Positions 34,041 through 42,143 of a stretch of 64,000 nt of DNA are shown one piece after another. The notes under the pieces are model-generated. The model worked only from the letters and a program-made list of their open reading frames with translations, was not told the origin of the DNA and did not search any database. Source of the stretch: Streptomyces sp. DG2A-72 (lineage in GTDB: Bacteria; Actinomycetota; Actinomycetes; Streptomycetales; Streptomycetaceae); contig NZ_JASTLC010000001.1 in the NCBI RefSeq assembly GCF_030499575.1, positions 1,922,001 to 1,986,000 on the forward strand. The letters run 5' to 3'. A program made the position numbers and the translations under genes. Position 1 is the first letter of the stretch. Each line of letters begins with the position of its first letter.

Positions 34041-35633
34041 GTGTCCGAAGAACCGGGCAGTGAGCGTGTGATCGCGGACCGCTACCGTCTGCTGTCCCCG
34101 CTCGGCGAGGGCGGCATGGGGACGGTGTGGCGGGCCCGCGACGCGCTGCTGCACCGCGAGGTCGCCGTGAAGGAGGTGCGCGCGCCCGCGGGGCTGCCGG
34201 CGTCGGAGGTCGAGCGGCTGTACGCCCGGCTGGAGCGCGAGGCATGGGCGGCGGCGCGGGTCGCGAACCGCAATGTGGTGACGGTGTACGACGTGGCCTC
34301 GGAGGGCGGCCGACCGTGGATCGTGATGGAGCTGATCCGCGGGGTGTCGCTGGCGGACCAGCTGGAGGCCGAGGGCACGTTGTCGCCGCAGCGTGCCGCC
34401 CACATCGGCGCGGAGGTGCTGGCCGCGCTGCGGGCCGCGCACTCCGCCGGGGTGCTGCACCGGGACGTCAAGCCGGGCAACGTGCTGATGTCGAACGACG
34501 GCCGCGTCGTCCTCACCGACTTCGGCATCGCCATGGTCGAGGGCAGCTCGGCGCTGACCATGACCGGAGAGGTCATCGGCTCGCCCGAGTTCCTGGCGCC
34601 GGAGCGGGCGCTGGGGCGCACGCCGGGTCCGGAGTCGGACCTGTGGTCGCTGGGCGTACTGCTGTACGCGGCGGTGGAGGGCAACTCCCCGTTCCGCCAG
34701 AACACCCCGCTCAGCACCCTGCGTGCGATCGTCGACGAGGAGCTGCCGCCGCCGCACCGGGCCGGTCCGCTCGCCGGGGTCATCGAGGGGCTGCTGCGCA
34801 AGGACCCGGCCGAGCGGCTGTCGGCGGACCGGGCGGAGCAGGATCTGCGGCTGATCGGAGCGGGAGGCACCCCCCACGCGGACACTCCCCCCGCGGCCCC
34901 TTACACACCGACGCTCGCGGCCCAGCCGCAGCAGGCGCCCACCCCGCCGTTCCCCTCCACCCAGCCCGTCCCCACCCCGGCGACCACCACCACGACCCGG
35001 GAACCCGACCGCAACCGCCGTGCCGCCATCGCCATCGTCGCGGGCCTCGCCGCCCTCGCACTGGCCCTGGCCGGACTGACGTACGCCCTGCTGAACAGGG
35101 AGGACGACGGGGGCGATCAAGGGGGCGGTGCCACCACCAGCCAGACGAGCGAGGGCAGTTCGCCTTCCGAGGACGACGACGGGGCCGGTGGGGCGACCGG
35201 GCCCACCGAGAGTCCCCGCGAGGAGGAGACGACCTCGGCCCCGCCGCAGCAGTCCGTACAGGTCTCGTTGGCGGGCGCGAACACGGAGTACTCCGGGGCG
35301 TGTCCGCCGCCGAACGGCGAGGCGCCCGCGTTCACGGCGACGATCACGGTCGGGCAGCTTCCGGCCGAGGTGAGTTATCGGTGGGTGTCCCAGGACGGCG
35401 AGGTGATGGACGCGGGCTGGAAGACGCTGTCGTTCCCCGAGGGCGGCTCACGGACCAAGCAGGACCGGGCGTTCGTGACGACGTACGACGACAGCGGGAC
35501 CTTCGAGAACGAGATCAGTGTCGAGGTGCGCGACCCGGTGCGGACCACGTCCAACTCGGTGCCGTTCTCGGTGACCTGCGAGTCGGAGACCCCGACGAAC
35601 GGGGTCTCCCCTTCACCTACGGCCTCGCCCTGA
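34041..35633 (+). CDS. Transmembrane Ser/Thr protein kinase
   Basis: 530 residues. Kinase domain about 15-275 with Gly loop LGEGGMGTVWRA, Lys in REVAVKEVRA, catalytic HRDVKPGNVLMSN, DFG in LTDFGIAMVEG and APE in FLAPERA. A Pro/Thr-rich linker, a membrane helix (AAIAIVAGLAALALALAGLTYALL, about 330-353), an acidic Ser/Gly linker and an external beta-sandwich-like domain with two Cys (GACPPPNG, FSVTCESE) follow. The GTG at 34041 has GGGGGAAG upstream. Lies 55 bp after the Ni/Co transporter; may sense envelope signals. Confidence 0.92.
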   Translation: MSEEPGSERVIADRYRLLSPLGEGGMGTVWRARDALLHREVAVKEVRAPAGLPASEVERLYARLEREAWAAARVANRNVVTVYDVASEGGRPWIVMELIRGVSLADQLEAEGTLSPQRAAHIGAEVLAALRAAHSAGVLHRDVKPGNVLMSNDGRVVLTDFGIAMVEGSSALTMTGEVIGSPEFLAPERALGRTPGPESDLWSLGVLLYAAVEGNSPFRQNTPLSTLRAIVDEELPPPHRAGPLAGVIEGLLRKDPAERLSADRAEQDLRLIGAGGTPHADTPPAAPYTPTLAAQPQQAPTPPFPSTQPVPTPATTTTTREPDRNRRAAIAIVAGLAALALALAGLTYALLNREDDGGDQGGGATTSQTSEGSSPSEDDDGAGGATGPTESPREEETTSAPPQQSVQVSLAGANTEYSGACPPPNGEAPAFTATITVGQLPAEVSYRWVSQDGEVMDAGWKTLSFPEGGSRTKQDRAFVTTYDDSGTFENEISVEVRDPVRTTSNSVPFSVTCESETPTNGVSPSPTASP

Positions 35634-35661
35634 GCGGAACTGGTGAACTCCGGTGCGGTAC

Positions 35662-35704
35662 AGCGCCCCCGAAGGGGCGCGGGGAACTGCGCGACCAGCC
35701 CCCA
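35662..35704 (-). repeat. Dispersed intergenic repeat, copy 5 (reverse orientation)
   Basis: Reverse complement reads GGGGGCTGGTCGCGCAGTTC then CCCGCGCCCC-TTC-GGGGGCGCT. Between the convergent kinase and GDSL hydrolase genes, where a bidirectional terminator would be expected. Confidence 0.85.
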
Positions 35705-35720
35705 CCGGCCCGCACGTTCA

Positions 35721-36536
35721 TCACCGTGCTTCCAGCGGAGCGCTCAGCACCGGCAGGTACCCGCCGGACTGGCCGCTCGCGTTCGGGTGGTACGACTCGC
35801 TGATGTTGGCCAGGTTCACGCTGTGCAGCCAAGGGCTGCCGGAGCAGATCTCGTGGCCGGTGAAGGCGGGGCGGACGTCGCCGAAGGCGAAGCCGTGGTT
35901 GGCGGCGCGCTTGGCGATGGCGGTGTCGAGGTGGTCGGCGGCGTCGTTGATCGCCTTCCGCTTGGTCTCGGAGAGCCCGAGGCAGAGGGCGCCGAGCCGG
36001 TACAGGCGGGGGTAGCCGAGCACGACGACGCGGGCGGACGGGGCCTTGGCCCGGATCACCGAGTAGACGTTGTCGAGCTTGCCGGGCAGCGTCGAGTCGA
36101 CGTACGCCCGGGCGGTGTTGACGCGGGAGACGCAGGCGCTGTCGGACTGCAGCACGCAGGTGACCATCACGTTCATGAAGCCGGCGTCGTTGCCGCCGAT
36201 GGTGATGGACACGAGGGACGTGGCGGCGCTGAGCGGGCCGAGCTGACTCGCCAGAACATCATCCGTTCGGGCGCCCGCGCAGGCGGTGAAGTCGAACGTC
36301 GAGGGTGAGTTGGCGGCGGCCCAGAGGTAGGCGTACGCCCTCGTGCTGCGCTTGCACTCGCCGCTGGAGGAGATGTAGCCGCCCGCGCCGAGCCCGGAGG
36401 AGTAGGAGTCGCCGAGGGCCACATAGCCGCCTTCTGCGGCGGGCTGGGCGGCCTGCGCGGCGGCCGATCCGGTGAGGGTGACACCGACGGCCAGGAGGAG
36501 TGAACTGACGTATACGGCAATTCGGGAACGTCTCAT
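35721..36536 (-). CDS. Secreted GDSL/SGNH-family lipase
   Basis: 271 residues with signal peptide (VYVSSLLLAVGVTLTGSAAAQA, cleavage near residue 30). The SGNH blocks are all present: ALGDSYSSG (nucleophile Ser), GGYIS...Gly block, ITIGGNDAG (Asn) and the C-terminal ISESYHPN with the catalytic Asp replaced in the usual way by a backbone/His arrangement. Six cysteines (CKR, TACAG, VTCVLQSDSACV, ALCLG, EICSG) fit the disulphide-stapled actinobacterial lipases. Similar to the S. coelicolor extracellular lipase SCO1725 by position and sequence (recalled). Alone in its orientation. Confidence 0.93.
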   Translation of the reverse strand: MRRSRIAVYVSSLLLAVGVTLTGSAAAQAAQPAAEGGYVALGDSYSSGLGAGGYISSSGECKRSTRAYAYLWAAANSPSTFDFTACAGARTDDVLASQLGPLSAATSLVSITIGGNDAGFMNVMVTCVLQSDSACVSRVNTARAYVDSTLPGKLDNVYSVIRAKAPSARVVVLGYPRLYRLGALCLGLSETKRKAINDAADHLDTAIAKRAANHGFAFGDVRPAFTGHEICSGSPWLHSVNLANISESYHPNASGQSGGYLPVLSAPLEAR

Positions 36537-36784
36537 GGAACCTCCCTATAGCAGGATCTCTGCCACAACCGTCGTAGCAACTACGCGTGTTGAATGGAAG
36601 TGTCCATGCCAAGACTTTCCCGGCCCGGCCGCTGATTTCGTGCTCATGACAGGTGTGTTGACAGACGCTCAACTCCCTTTCGCCACGCCCGTGGACGGCT
36701 GATCCTTTACTTCAGCCCGGGACGGAACGCGACGCTCCGGGCCGTGTGCGCGATGACGCGCCCCCCGAGGCCGCACCGGCCGAG

Positions 36785-37451
36785 GGAAGGTGCTCGCGGC
36801 CGAAAAAGCCGCGTCGAGCGCGAGCAAGAGCCTGGTCACGGAGCACGGCGGCACGGTGAAGAAGACGTTCGGCACCGCACTGAACGGCTACCCGGCCACC
36901 CTCTCCGCGACCGAGGCCAAGCAACTCGCCGCAGACCCGGCTGCGGGCTGCGCGAAGTCCTCAGCGGAGCTCGTCCACCCTCCTGCGGCCCTCGGCTGCA
37001 AGCGCCCCGACGGGCAGCCCTCTCGGCACGATCCTCTGGTCGCACAGAGCGCGAGCTGACCCACCGTGACCTACGCGGTCGCTGCGGGCAACAGCGGCGC
37101 CAACGCTTCCTCGCACTCCCCGGCCCGCGTCGCCTCGGCGATCACGGTGGGCGCCACCACCAACACGGATGCAAAGACGAGCTACTCCAACTACGGCTCG
37201 ATTCTGGACATCTTCGCGCCGGGCTCCTCGATCACGGCGGGCTGGTACACCAGCGACACCGCGACCAACACCATCTCCGGTACGTCGATCGCGACGCCGC
37301 ACGTCGCGGGCGAGGCCGCGGTCTATCTCGCGAATCACGCCTCGTCCACCCCGGCGCAGGTCGCCTCGGCGCTGACCAGCGGCGCGACCACCGGCGTGGT
37401 CACCAGCCCGGGCACCGGCTCCCGAACCGGCTGCTGAAGATCGTTCCGTGA
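36785..37451 (+). pseudogene. Remnant of a subtilisin-family (S8) secreted protease
   Basis: Two pieces of a subtilase. 36790-36960 encodes an inhibitor I9-like propeptide (AASSASKSLVTEHGGTVKKTFGTALNGYPATLSATEAKQLAADPA in segments). 37066-37437 encodes the C-terminal catalytic part with AAGNSGANA and the Ser block GTSIATPHVAGEAAVYLA. The signal peptide and the whole section with the catalytic Asp and His are missing. Near 37420 a one-base change shifts the frame: the expected end SPNRLLKIVP continues in another frame to the TGA at 37449-37451. Non-functional by all three counts. Confidence 0.85.
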
Positions 37452-37625
37452 CGGCAACGGGCCTGAAGTGACAGGGAGTTCCCCGGAGGCGTCCGTCGTC
37501 TCCGGGGAACACTTGTGCAAAGAGCGTCACGAGTAGGGGTGACCGTCTTCCCCGTCTTGACGGCCCCCGCACGGCTGCGTCACATTGAAGCCCGGCATCC
37601 GGCGCTTCAGGGGGCAAAGTCGCCA

Positions 37626-38051
37626 ATGCAGACCATAGGTATCAAGCGTTCTTCAACGGACGGCGCCGAGCGCGCACGTCCCGGGCCGGCGACAGACCTG
37701 ACGCCGCTGCTCGCGGGCGCGGCGACCGCCGTCGCGGGGATCGGCGCGGTGCTCGCGCTCGCCGACTCGGGCTCGCCGCTGCGCGGCCCGCTCACCCTCT
37801 TCTTCCTGCTCGTGGCACCGGCTGCGGCCATCGCCGCGGCCCTGCACGGACTGCCCCCGCTCGGCCGGATCCCGGTCGCGGTCGCGGGCGCGATCGTCGT
37901 GAACATGCTGGTCGCCCAGGCCATGCTGGCCGTGCACCGGTGGTCCATCGGAGGCGGTGTCGCGGCCGTGACCGCGATCAGCTCCCTGACTCTCCTGCTG
38001 GTTCTGGTACGGCGGCTGCGCGGCCGTACGGCTCAAAGGCGGACTGACTGA
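37626..38051 (+). CDS. Small membrane protein heading the polysaccharide cluster
   Basis: 141 residues with four predicted helices (about 25-46, 53-72, 79-101 and 108-128), for example LLAGAATAVAGIGAVLALA and VAVAGAIVVNMLVAQAMLAV. A charged tail (RRLRGRTAQRRTD) ends inside. Not assigned to a family. The next gene starts 1 bp after its stop, so it is the first gene of the exopolysaccharide-type operon. Confidence 0.75.
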   Translation: MQTIGIKRSSTDGAERARPGPATDLTPLLAGAATAVAGIGAVLALADSGSPLRGPLTLFFLLVAPAAAIAAALHGLPPLGRIPVAVAGAIVVNMLVAQAMLAVHRWSIGGGVAAVTAISSLTLLLVLVRRLRGRTAQRRTD

Positions 38052-38052
38052 C

Positions 38053-39147
38053 GTGGACATCAGCGTGTACCGCCCCGGCGAGCTGAGCGAAGCCGACCGG
38101 GCGGCCTGGACAGCCATGCAGTCGAAGGCTCATCTGCACGGATCTCCCGAACTGGCGAACCCTTTCCTGTCCCCCGAGTTCACGCTCGCGGTCGGCCGGC
38201 ACCGGCGCGGGGTGCGGATCGCGGTCGTACGGAAGGGCGGCGAACCGGCCGCGTTCTTCCCGCACCAGCGGTCCGCCGCCGGCATCGGACGGGCCATCGG
38301 CCTGGGCATCTCGGACGCCCAGGGCCTGGTGCACCGGCCCGGGTTCAGCTGGGACGCCCGGGCGCTGCTGCGGGCCTGCGGGCTGTCCGTCTGGGAGTTC
38401 GACCACCTGGTGCAGGGCCAGGGGCCGTTCCAGGCGGAGGCCACCGGAAGCTTCGCGTCGCCCGTGATGGACGTCGACCAGGGCTACGACACCTATCTGA
38501 GCGATCTGCGGGCCCGGTCACCGAAGTTCACCAAGACCACGCTCGCCAAGGACCGCAAGCTCGGCCGGGACGCCGGCGAGGTGCGCTACGTCCACGACGA
38601 GCGCGACCCGGCCGCCCTGCGCACGCTCATGGCGTGGAAGTCGGCGCAGTACCGCAGGACCGGGCGCAGCGACCGGTTCGCGCACGAGTGGATCACGCAG
38701 CTCGTGCGGCACCTGTTCCACACCCGCTCCGAGCCGTTCGCGGGGATCCTGTCCGTGCTGTACGCGGGCGGCAAGCCGGTCGCCGCGCACTTCGGGCTGC
38801 GCACCGAGCGGGTGCTGGCCTGCTGGTTCCCGGCGTACGACCCGGCGTTCTCGAAGTACTCGCCGGGTCTGATCCTGCATCTGCGGATGGCGGAGGCTGC
38901 CGCCGCCGACGGGATCGCCTATCTGGATCTCGGCCGGGGCCAGAAGGAATACAAGGACTCCCTCAAGACACGGGAACTCAGCGTGTCCGAAGGGTGGGTG
39001 ACGCGCCGCCACCCGGTGGCGCTCGGGCACCGGGCGCGCCGCGCCCCGGTCCGGGCGCTGCGCAACACGGTGGTGGCCCGGCCGGAACTGTTCGAACGAG
39101 CGGACAACATGCTCAAACGGATAGGAAAAATCCGATCGGGACTATAG
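38053..39147 (+). CDS. GNAT-fold acyltransferase (BcsL/CelD-like)
   Basis: 364 residues of the two-lobed GNAT group found in polysaccharide and cell-wall clusters (CelD/BcsL, FemAB-like). Visible are FLSPEFTLAVGRHRRGVRIAVVRKGGEPAAFFP in the N-lobe and VLYAGGKPVAAHFGLRTERVLACWFPAYDPAFSKYSPGLILHLRMAEAAAADGIAYLDLGRG in the C-lobe (in segments). GTG start at 38053, one base after the previous stop. Likely acylates a sugar or lipid precursor of the surface polymer; the acceptor is unknown. Confidence 0.85.
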   Translation: MDISVYRPGELSEADRAAWTAMQSKAHLHGSPELANPFLSPEFTLAVGRHRRGVRIAVVRKGGEPAAFFPHQRSAAGIGRAIGLGISDAQGLVHRPGFSWDARALLRACGLSVWEFDHLVQGQGPFQAEATGSFASPVMDVDQGYDTYLSDLRARSPKFTKTTLAKDRKLGRDAGEVRYVHDERDPAALRTLMAWKSAQYRRTGRSDRFAHEWITQLVRHLFHTRSEPFAGILSVLYAGGKPVAAHFGLRTERVLACWFPAYDPAFSKYSPGLILHLRMAEAAAADGIAYLDLGRGQKEYKDSLKTRELSVSEGWVTRRHPVALGHRARRAPVRALRNTVVARPELFERADNMLKRIGKIRSGL

Positions 39148-39539
39148 GTATCGCTATCTATCGTTCGATAGCGGACACAACAACAAAAATGTGAGGCCTT
39201 GTTCCAGGTCTTGCCATACAGGCTCAATCGTCAATACCGTCGTACATCTCACCCGCATCGGGTCATCGGCGTTCGGTCCAAGGGGAGGGGCTCGAGGACC
39301 GCGATGGCTCCGGAGCGGGGCGCGGTAGGGGGGTGCCGTGCTCGGTGACCACACCATGTGCCGAGTCGTGCCGCGCGACCGAATGCCCGATCGCGGCAGT
39401 CGGCCGGCTTTGCCAGCTCACCCGGCATGCACGGAGATCGATGTCGGCATGCCGTAAGTGAGATACCCCCCTTTCGAACCGGACAAAGAGCCGGGCCGCC
39501 CGGGGGCGGGCGGTCCACCGGACGAGAGGGACCAGACTC
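39148..39539. other. 392-bp intergenic region inside the polysaccharide cluster
   Basis: No gene seen. It holds the palindrome at 39152-39173, an unusually AT-rich stretch (39174-39195, AACAACAAAAATG), and probably the promoter of the glycosyltransferase operon; GGGACCAGACTC is next to the ATG at 39540. This break splits the cluster into two transcription units. Confidence 0.6.
39152..39173. promoter_or_regulatory. Nested palindrome after the GNAT gene
   Basis: CGCTATC-N8-GATAGCG encloses a second perfect palindrome CTATCG-TT-CGATAG (39158-39171). It begins five bases after the GNAT stop. No U-tract follows on the plus strand, so an operator or RNA switch-like fold is as likely as a terminator. 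Confidence 0.5.
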
Positions 39540-40373
39540 ATGAGCTCAGTTCTGCGCCCGGCCAGTACGGGCCAGGATCCGACCACCGCCGGTGCCTACC
39601 GGCCCATCTCCACTCACCTGGCCATCACGCCACCGGTGAGTGTGGTGATTCCCGCCATGAACGAGGCGGAGAATCTTCCGTACGTCTTCAAGACGCTGCC
39701 CAGCTGGATCCACGAAGTGGTTCTGGTGGACGGCAACTCCACCGACGGCACCGTCGAAGTGGCCCGCGAGCTGTGGCCCGACGTCAAGGTCGTCGAGCAG
39801 CGCGGCAAGGGCAAGGGGGACGCGCTGATCACCGGGTTCGAGGCGGCCACCGGCGACATCATCGTGATGGTCGACGCGGACGGCTCGGCCGACGGCAACG
39901 AGATCGTGTCGTACGTCTCCGCCCTCGTCTCGGGCGCGGACTTCGCCAAGGGCTCACGCTTCGCCAACGGCGGCGGCACCGACGACATGACGCCGATCAG
40001 AAAGCTCGGCAACTGGGCGCTGTGCACGGCCGTCAACCGCAAGTTCGGCGCCCGCTACACGGATCTCTGCTACGGATACAACGCGTTCTGGCGGCACTGC
40101 CTGGACAAGATCGAGCTCGACTGCACCGGCTTCGAGATCGAGACCCTGATCAACATCAGGGTGGTCAAGGCGGGTCTGAAGGTGCAGGAGATACCCAGCC
40201 ACGAGTACCTCCGCATCCACGGCACCAGCAATCTGCGGGCCGTGCGGGACGGGCTGCGGGTGCTCAAGGTGATCCTCAAGGAGCGCTCCAACCGGCGTGC
40301 CCTGCGCCGCCGTGAGCAGCACTCCCCGATGCTCGACTCGGTGCTCGACTCGGCGCGGGGAGAGGTGTCTTGA
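39540..40373 (+). CDS. GT2 glycosyltransferase (dolichyl-phosphate mannose synthase-like)
   Basis: 277 residues. GT2 fold with the nucleotide-sugar motif VIPAMNEAENLPYVFKTLP (about 38-56), VVLVDGNSTDGT, and the metal-binding DAD in IVMVDADGSADGN. The later GSRFANGGGTDDMTPIRKLGNWALC resembles polyprenyl-phosphate glycosyltransferases. It probably loads a sugar onto a lipid carrier at the inner membrane face. Stop codon overlaps the next gene's TTG start. Confidence 0.9.
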   Translation: MSSVLRPASTGQDPTTAGAYRPISTHLAITPPVSVVIPAMNEAENLPYVFKTLPSWIHEVVLVDGNSTDGTVEVARELWPDVKVVEQRGKGKGDALITGFEAATGDIIVMVDADGSADGNEIVSYVSALVSGADFAKGSRFANGGGTDDMTPIRKLGNWALCTAVNRKFGARYTDLCYGYNAFWRHCLDKIELDCTGFEIETLINIRVVKAGLKVQEIPSHEYLRIHGTSNLRAVRDGLRVLKVILKERSNRRALRRREQHSPMLDSVLDSARGEVS

Positions 40374-41350
40374 GCAGTCCGGACATCTCCGTCGTGATCT
40401 GCGTCTACACCGAGGACCGCTGGGAGGACATCCTCGCGGCGGTCGCCTCGGTCCGGGCACAGTCCCGGCCCGCCCTGGAGACACTGCTGATCGTCGACCA
40501 CAACGCGGCGCTCCTGGACCGGCTGGCCCAGGAGTACAAGGAAGTGGCCGAGGTGCGGGTGCTGGCCAACGCGGGTCCCCGCGGTCTGTCCGCCGGCCGG
40601 AACACCGGTATCGCGGCCTCGCACGGCGAGGTGATCGCCTTCCTCGACGACGACGCCGTCGCCGAACGCGACTGGCTGCGGCACTTCGCGGACGGGTACG
40701 CCGACCCGCGCGTCCTGGCGGTCGGCGGGCGCACCATGCCGATCTGGGCGTCGCGGCGCCGGCCGGCCTGGTTCCCGGAGGAGTTCGACTGGGTGGTGGG
40801 CTGCACCTACAAAGGCCTGCCCGCCGGCCGGGTCCGGGTGCGCAACGTCCTCGGCGGCAACGCCTCGTTCCGTCGTACGGCGTTCGAGGCGGCCGGCGGA
40901 TTCGCCACCGGCATCGGACGCGACGGCGACAAGCGCCCGCTGGGCTGCGAGGAGACGGAGCTGTGCATCCGGCTCACCCGGGCCAGACCGGAGGGCGTGC
41001 TGCTGATCGACGACCGTGCGGTGATCCACCACAGGGTGCCCGAGGCGCGTGAGCACTTCGGGTACTTCCGCACGCGCACATACGCCGAGGGCCTGTCCAA
41101 GGCGCTGGTGGCCCGAAGTGTCGGCGCGGACAAGGGACTTGAGTCGGAGCGCCGGTACGCGACCCGGGTGCTGCCCGCCGGAGTGGCCCGCGGGCTGCGC
41201 GACGCCCTGCTGGCCCGGCCGGGCGGCGCGGGACGGGCGGGCGCGATCGTCGCGGGGGTGCTGACGGCGGCGGGTGGATACGTCGTGGGGAGCGTGCGGG
41301 CACGCAAGGGGGCTTTCGTCGTGCCGGAGTCGGGGGGCGGTCGTGACTGA
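40370..41350 (+). CDS. GT2 glycosyltransferase
   Basis: 326 residues from a TTG start (TTGAGCAG) that overlaps the previous stop and has GGGGAGAGG upstream. GT2 motifs: ISVVICVYTEDRWEDILAAVASVRAQSRP, ANAGPRGLSAGRNTGIAASHGEVIAFLDDDAVAERDWL (metal DDD), and the acceptor-side GCEETELCIRLTRARP. The C-terminal helix VLTAAGGYVVGSVRA may sit on the membrane. Adds a sugar during repeat-unit assembly; donor unknown. Confidence 0.9.
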   Translation: MSSPDISVVICVYTEDRWEDILAAVASVRAQSRPALETLLIVDHNAALLDRLAQEYKEVAEVRVLANAGPRGLSAGRNTGIAASHGEVIAFLDDDAVAERDWLRHFADGYADPRVLAVGGRTMPIWASRRRPAWFPEEFDWVVGCTYKGLPAGRVRVRNVLGGNASFRRTAFEAAGGFATGIGRDGDKRPLGCEETELCIRLTRARPEGVLLIDDRAVIHHRVPEAREHFGYFRTRTYAEGLSKALVARSVGADKGLESERRYATRVLPAGVARGLRDALLARPGGAGRAGAIVAGVLTAAGGYVVGSVRARKGAFVVPESGGGRD

Positions 41351-42143
41351 CGCGCGCGTGCCGATACTCATGTACCACGCGGTGGCAGCCGAACCGAGCG
41401 ATGCCACCCGTGCCCTGTCGGTGACACCCGAGGCGTTCGCCGAACAGATGGCGGCGATCGCCGACCTGGGCCTCACCCCCGTCTCCACGGCGGAGCTGGC
41501 CGAACGCTGGCGCTACGGCGGACCGCTGCCCGACCGCCCGGTCCTGGTCACCTTCGACGACGGCTACGAGGGCGTGCACCGGCACGCCCTGCCCGTGCTC
41601 GCCAAGCACTCCTTCGCGGCAACCGTGTTCGTCACCACCGGCTGGCTGCGCGGCCCGCACAACGCGGGCGGCGCACTCGACACCATGCTCGACTGGGACC
41701 AGGTCCGCGACCTCGCGTCCGCCGGCGTCGAGATCGGCGGGCACAGCCACACCCACCCGCAGCTCGACCAGCTCCCGGACGACCGGCTGCGCCGGGAGCT
41801 GATCCTGTGCAAGGAGATCGTCCAGGACGAACTGGGCTCCGTACCGGCCTCGTTCGCCTACCCGTACGGCTACTCCAGCCGCCGGGTGCGCGAGGCGGTC
41901 CACGAGACGGGGTACGGCCAGGCGCTCGCCGTCAACAACGGCCTCGCGCGGCGCCGGCAGGGGCCGTACGCCCTGACCCGTCTCACCGTGCGGCGCAGCA
42001 CGTCGACCGACGAGTTCACGCGGCTGGCCGAGGGCCGCCGAATCGCGCGTACGTTCGCGGGGGACCGTGCCCTCACCAAGGGGTACGCCCTGGTCCGCAG
42101 AGCCCGACAGGTCCGCCGGAAGGCCATCCGTTCCCGTGTCTGA
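41343..42143 (+). CDS. Polysaccharide deacetylase (CE4, NodB-like)
   Basis: 266 residues from the GTG at 41343, overlapping the previous stop. NodB-domain features: PILMYHAV at the start, VLVTFDDGYEG (metal Asp pair, motif 1), GHSHTHPQLDQL (His metal ligands, motif 2) and SFAYPYGYSSRRV (motif 3). It removes N-acetyl groups from a sugar polymer, in a Zn-dependent way. No signal peptide is seen, so it may act on a lipid-linked intermediate inside the cell, or use an unrecognised export route. Confidence 0.9.
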   Translation: MTDARVPILMYHAVAAEPSDATRALSVTPEAFAEQMAAIADLGLTPVSTAELAERWRYGGPLPDRPVLVTFDDGYEGVHRHALPVLAKHSFAATVFVTTGWLRGPHNAGGALDTMLDWDQVRDLASAGVEIGGHSHTHPQLDQLPDDRLRRELILCKEIVQDELGSVPASFAYPYGYSSRRVREAVHETGYGQALAVNNGLARRRQGPYALTRLTVRRSTSTDEFTRLAEGRRIARTFAGDRALTKGYALVRRARQVRRKAIRSRV

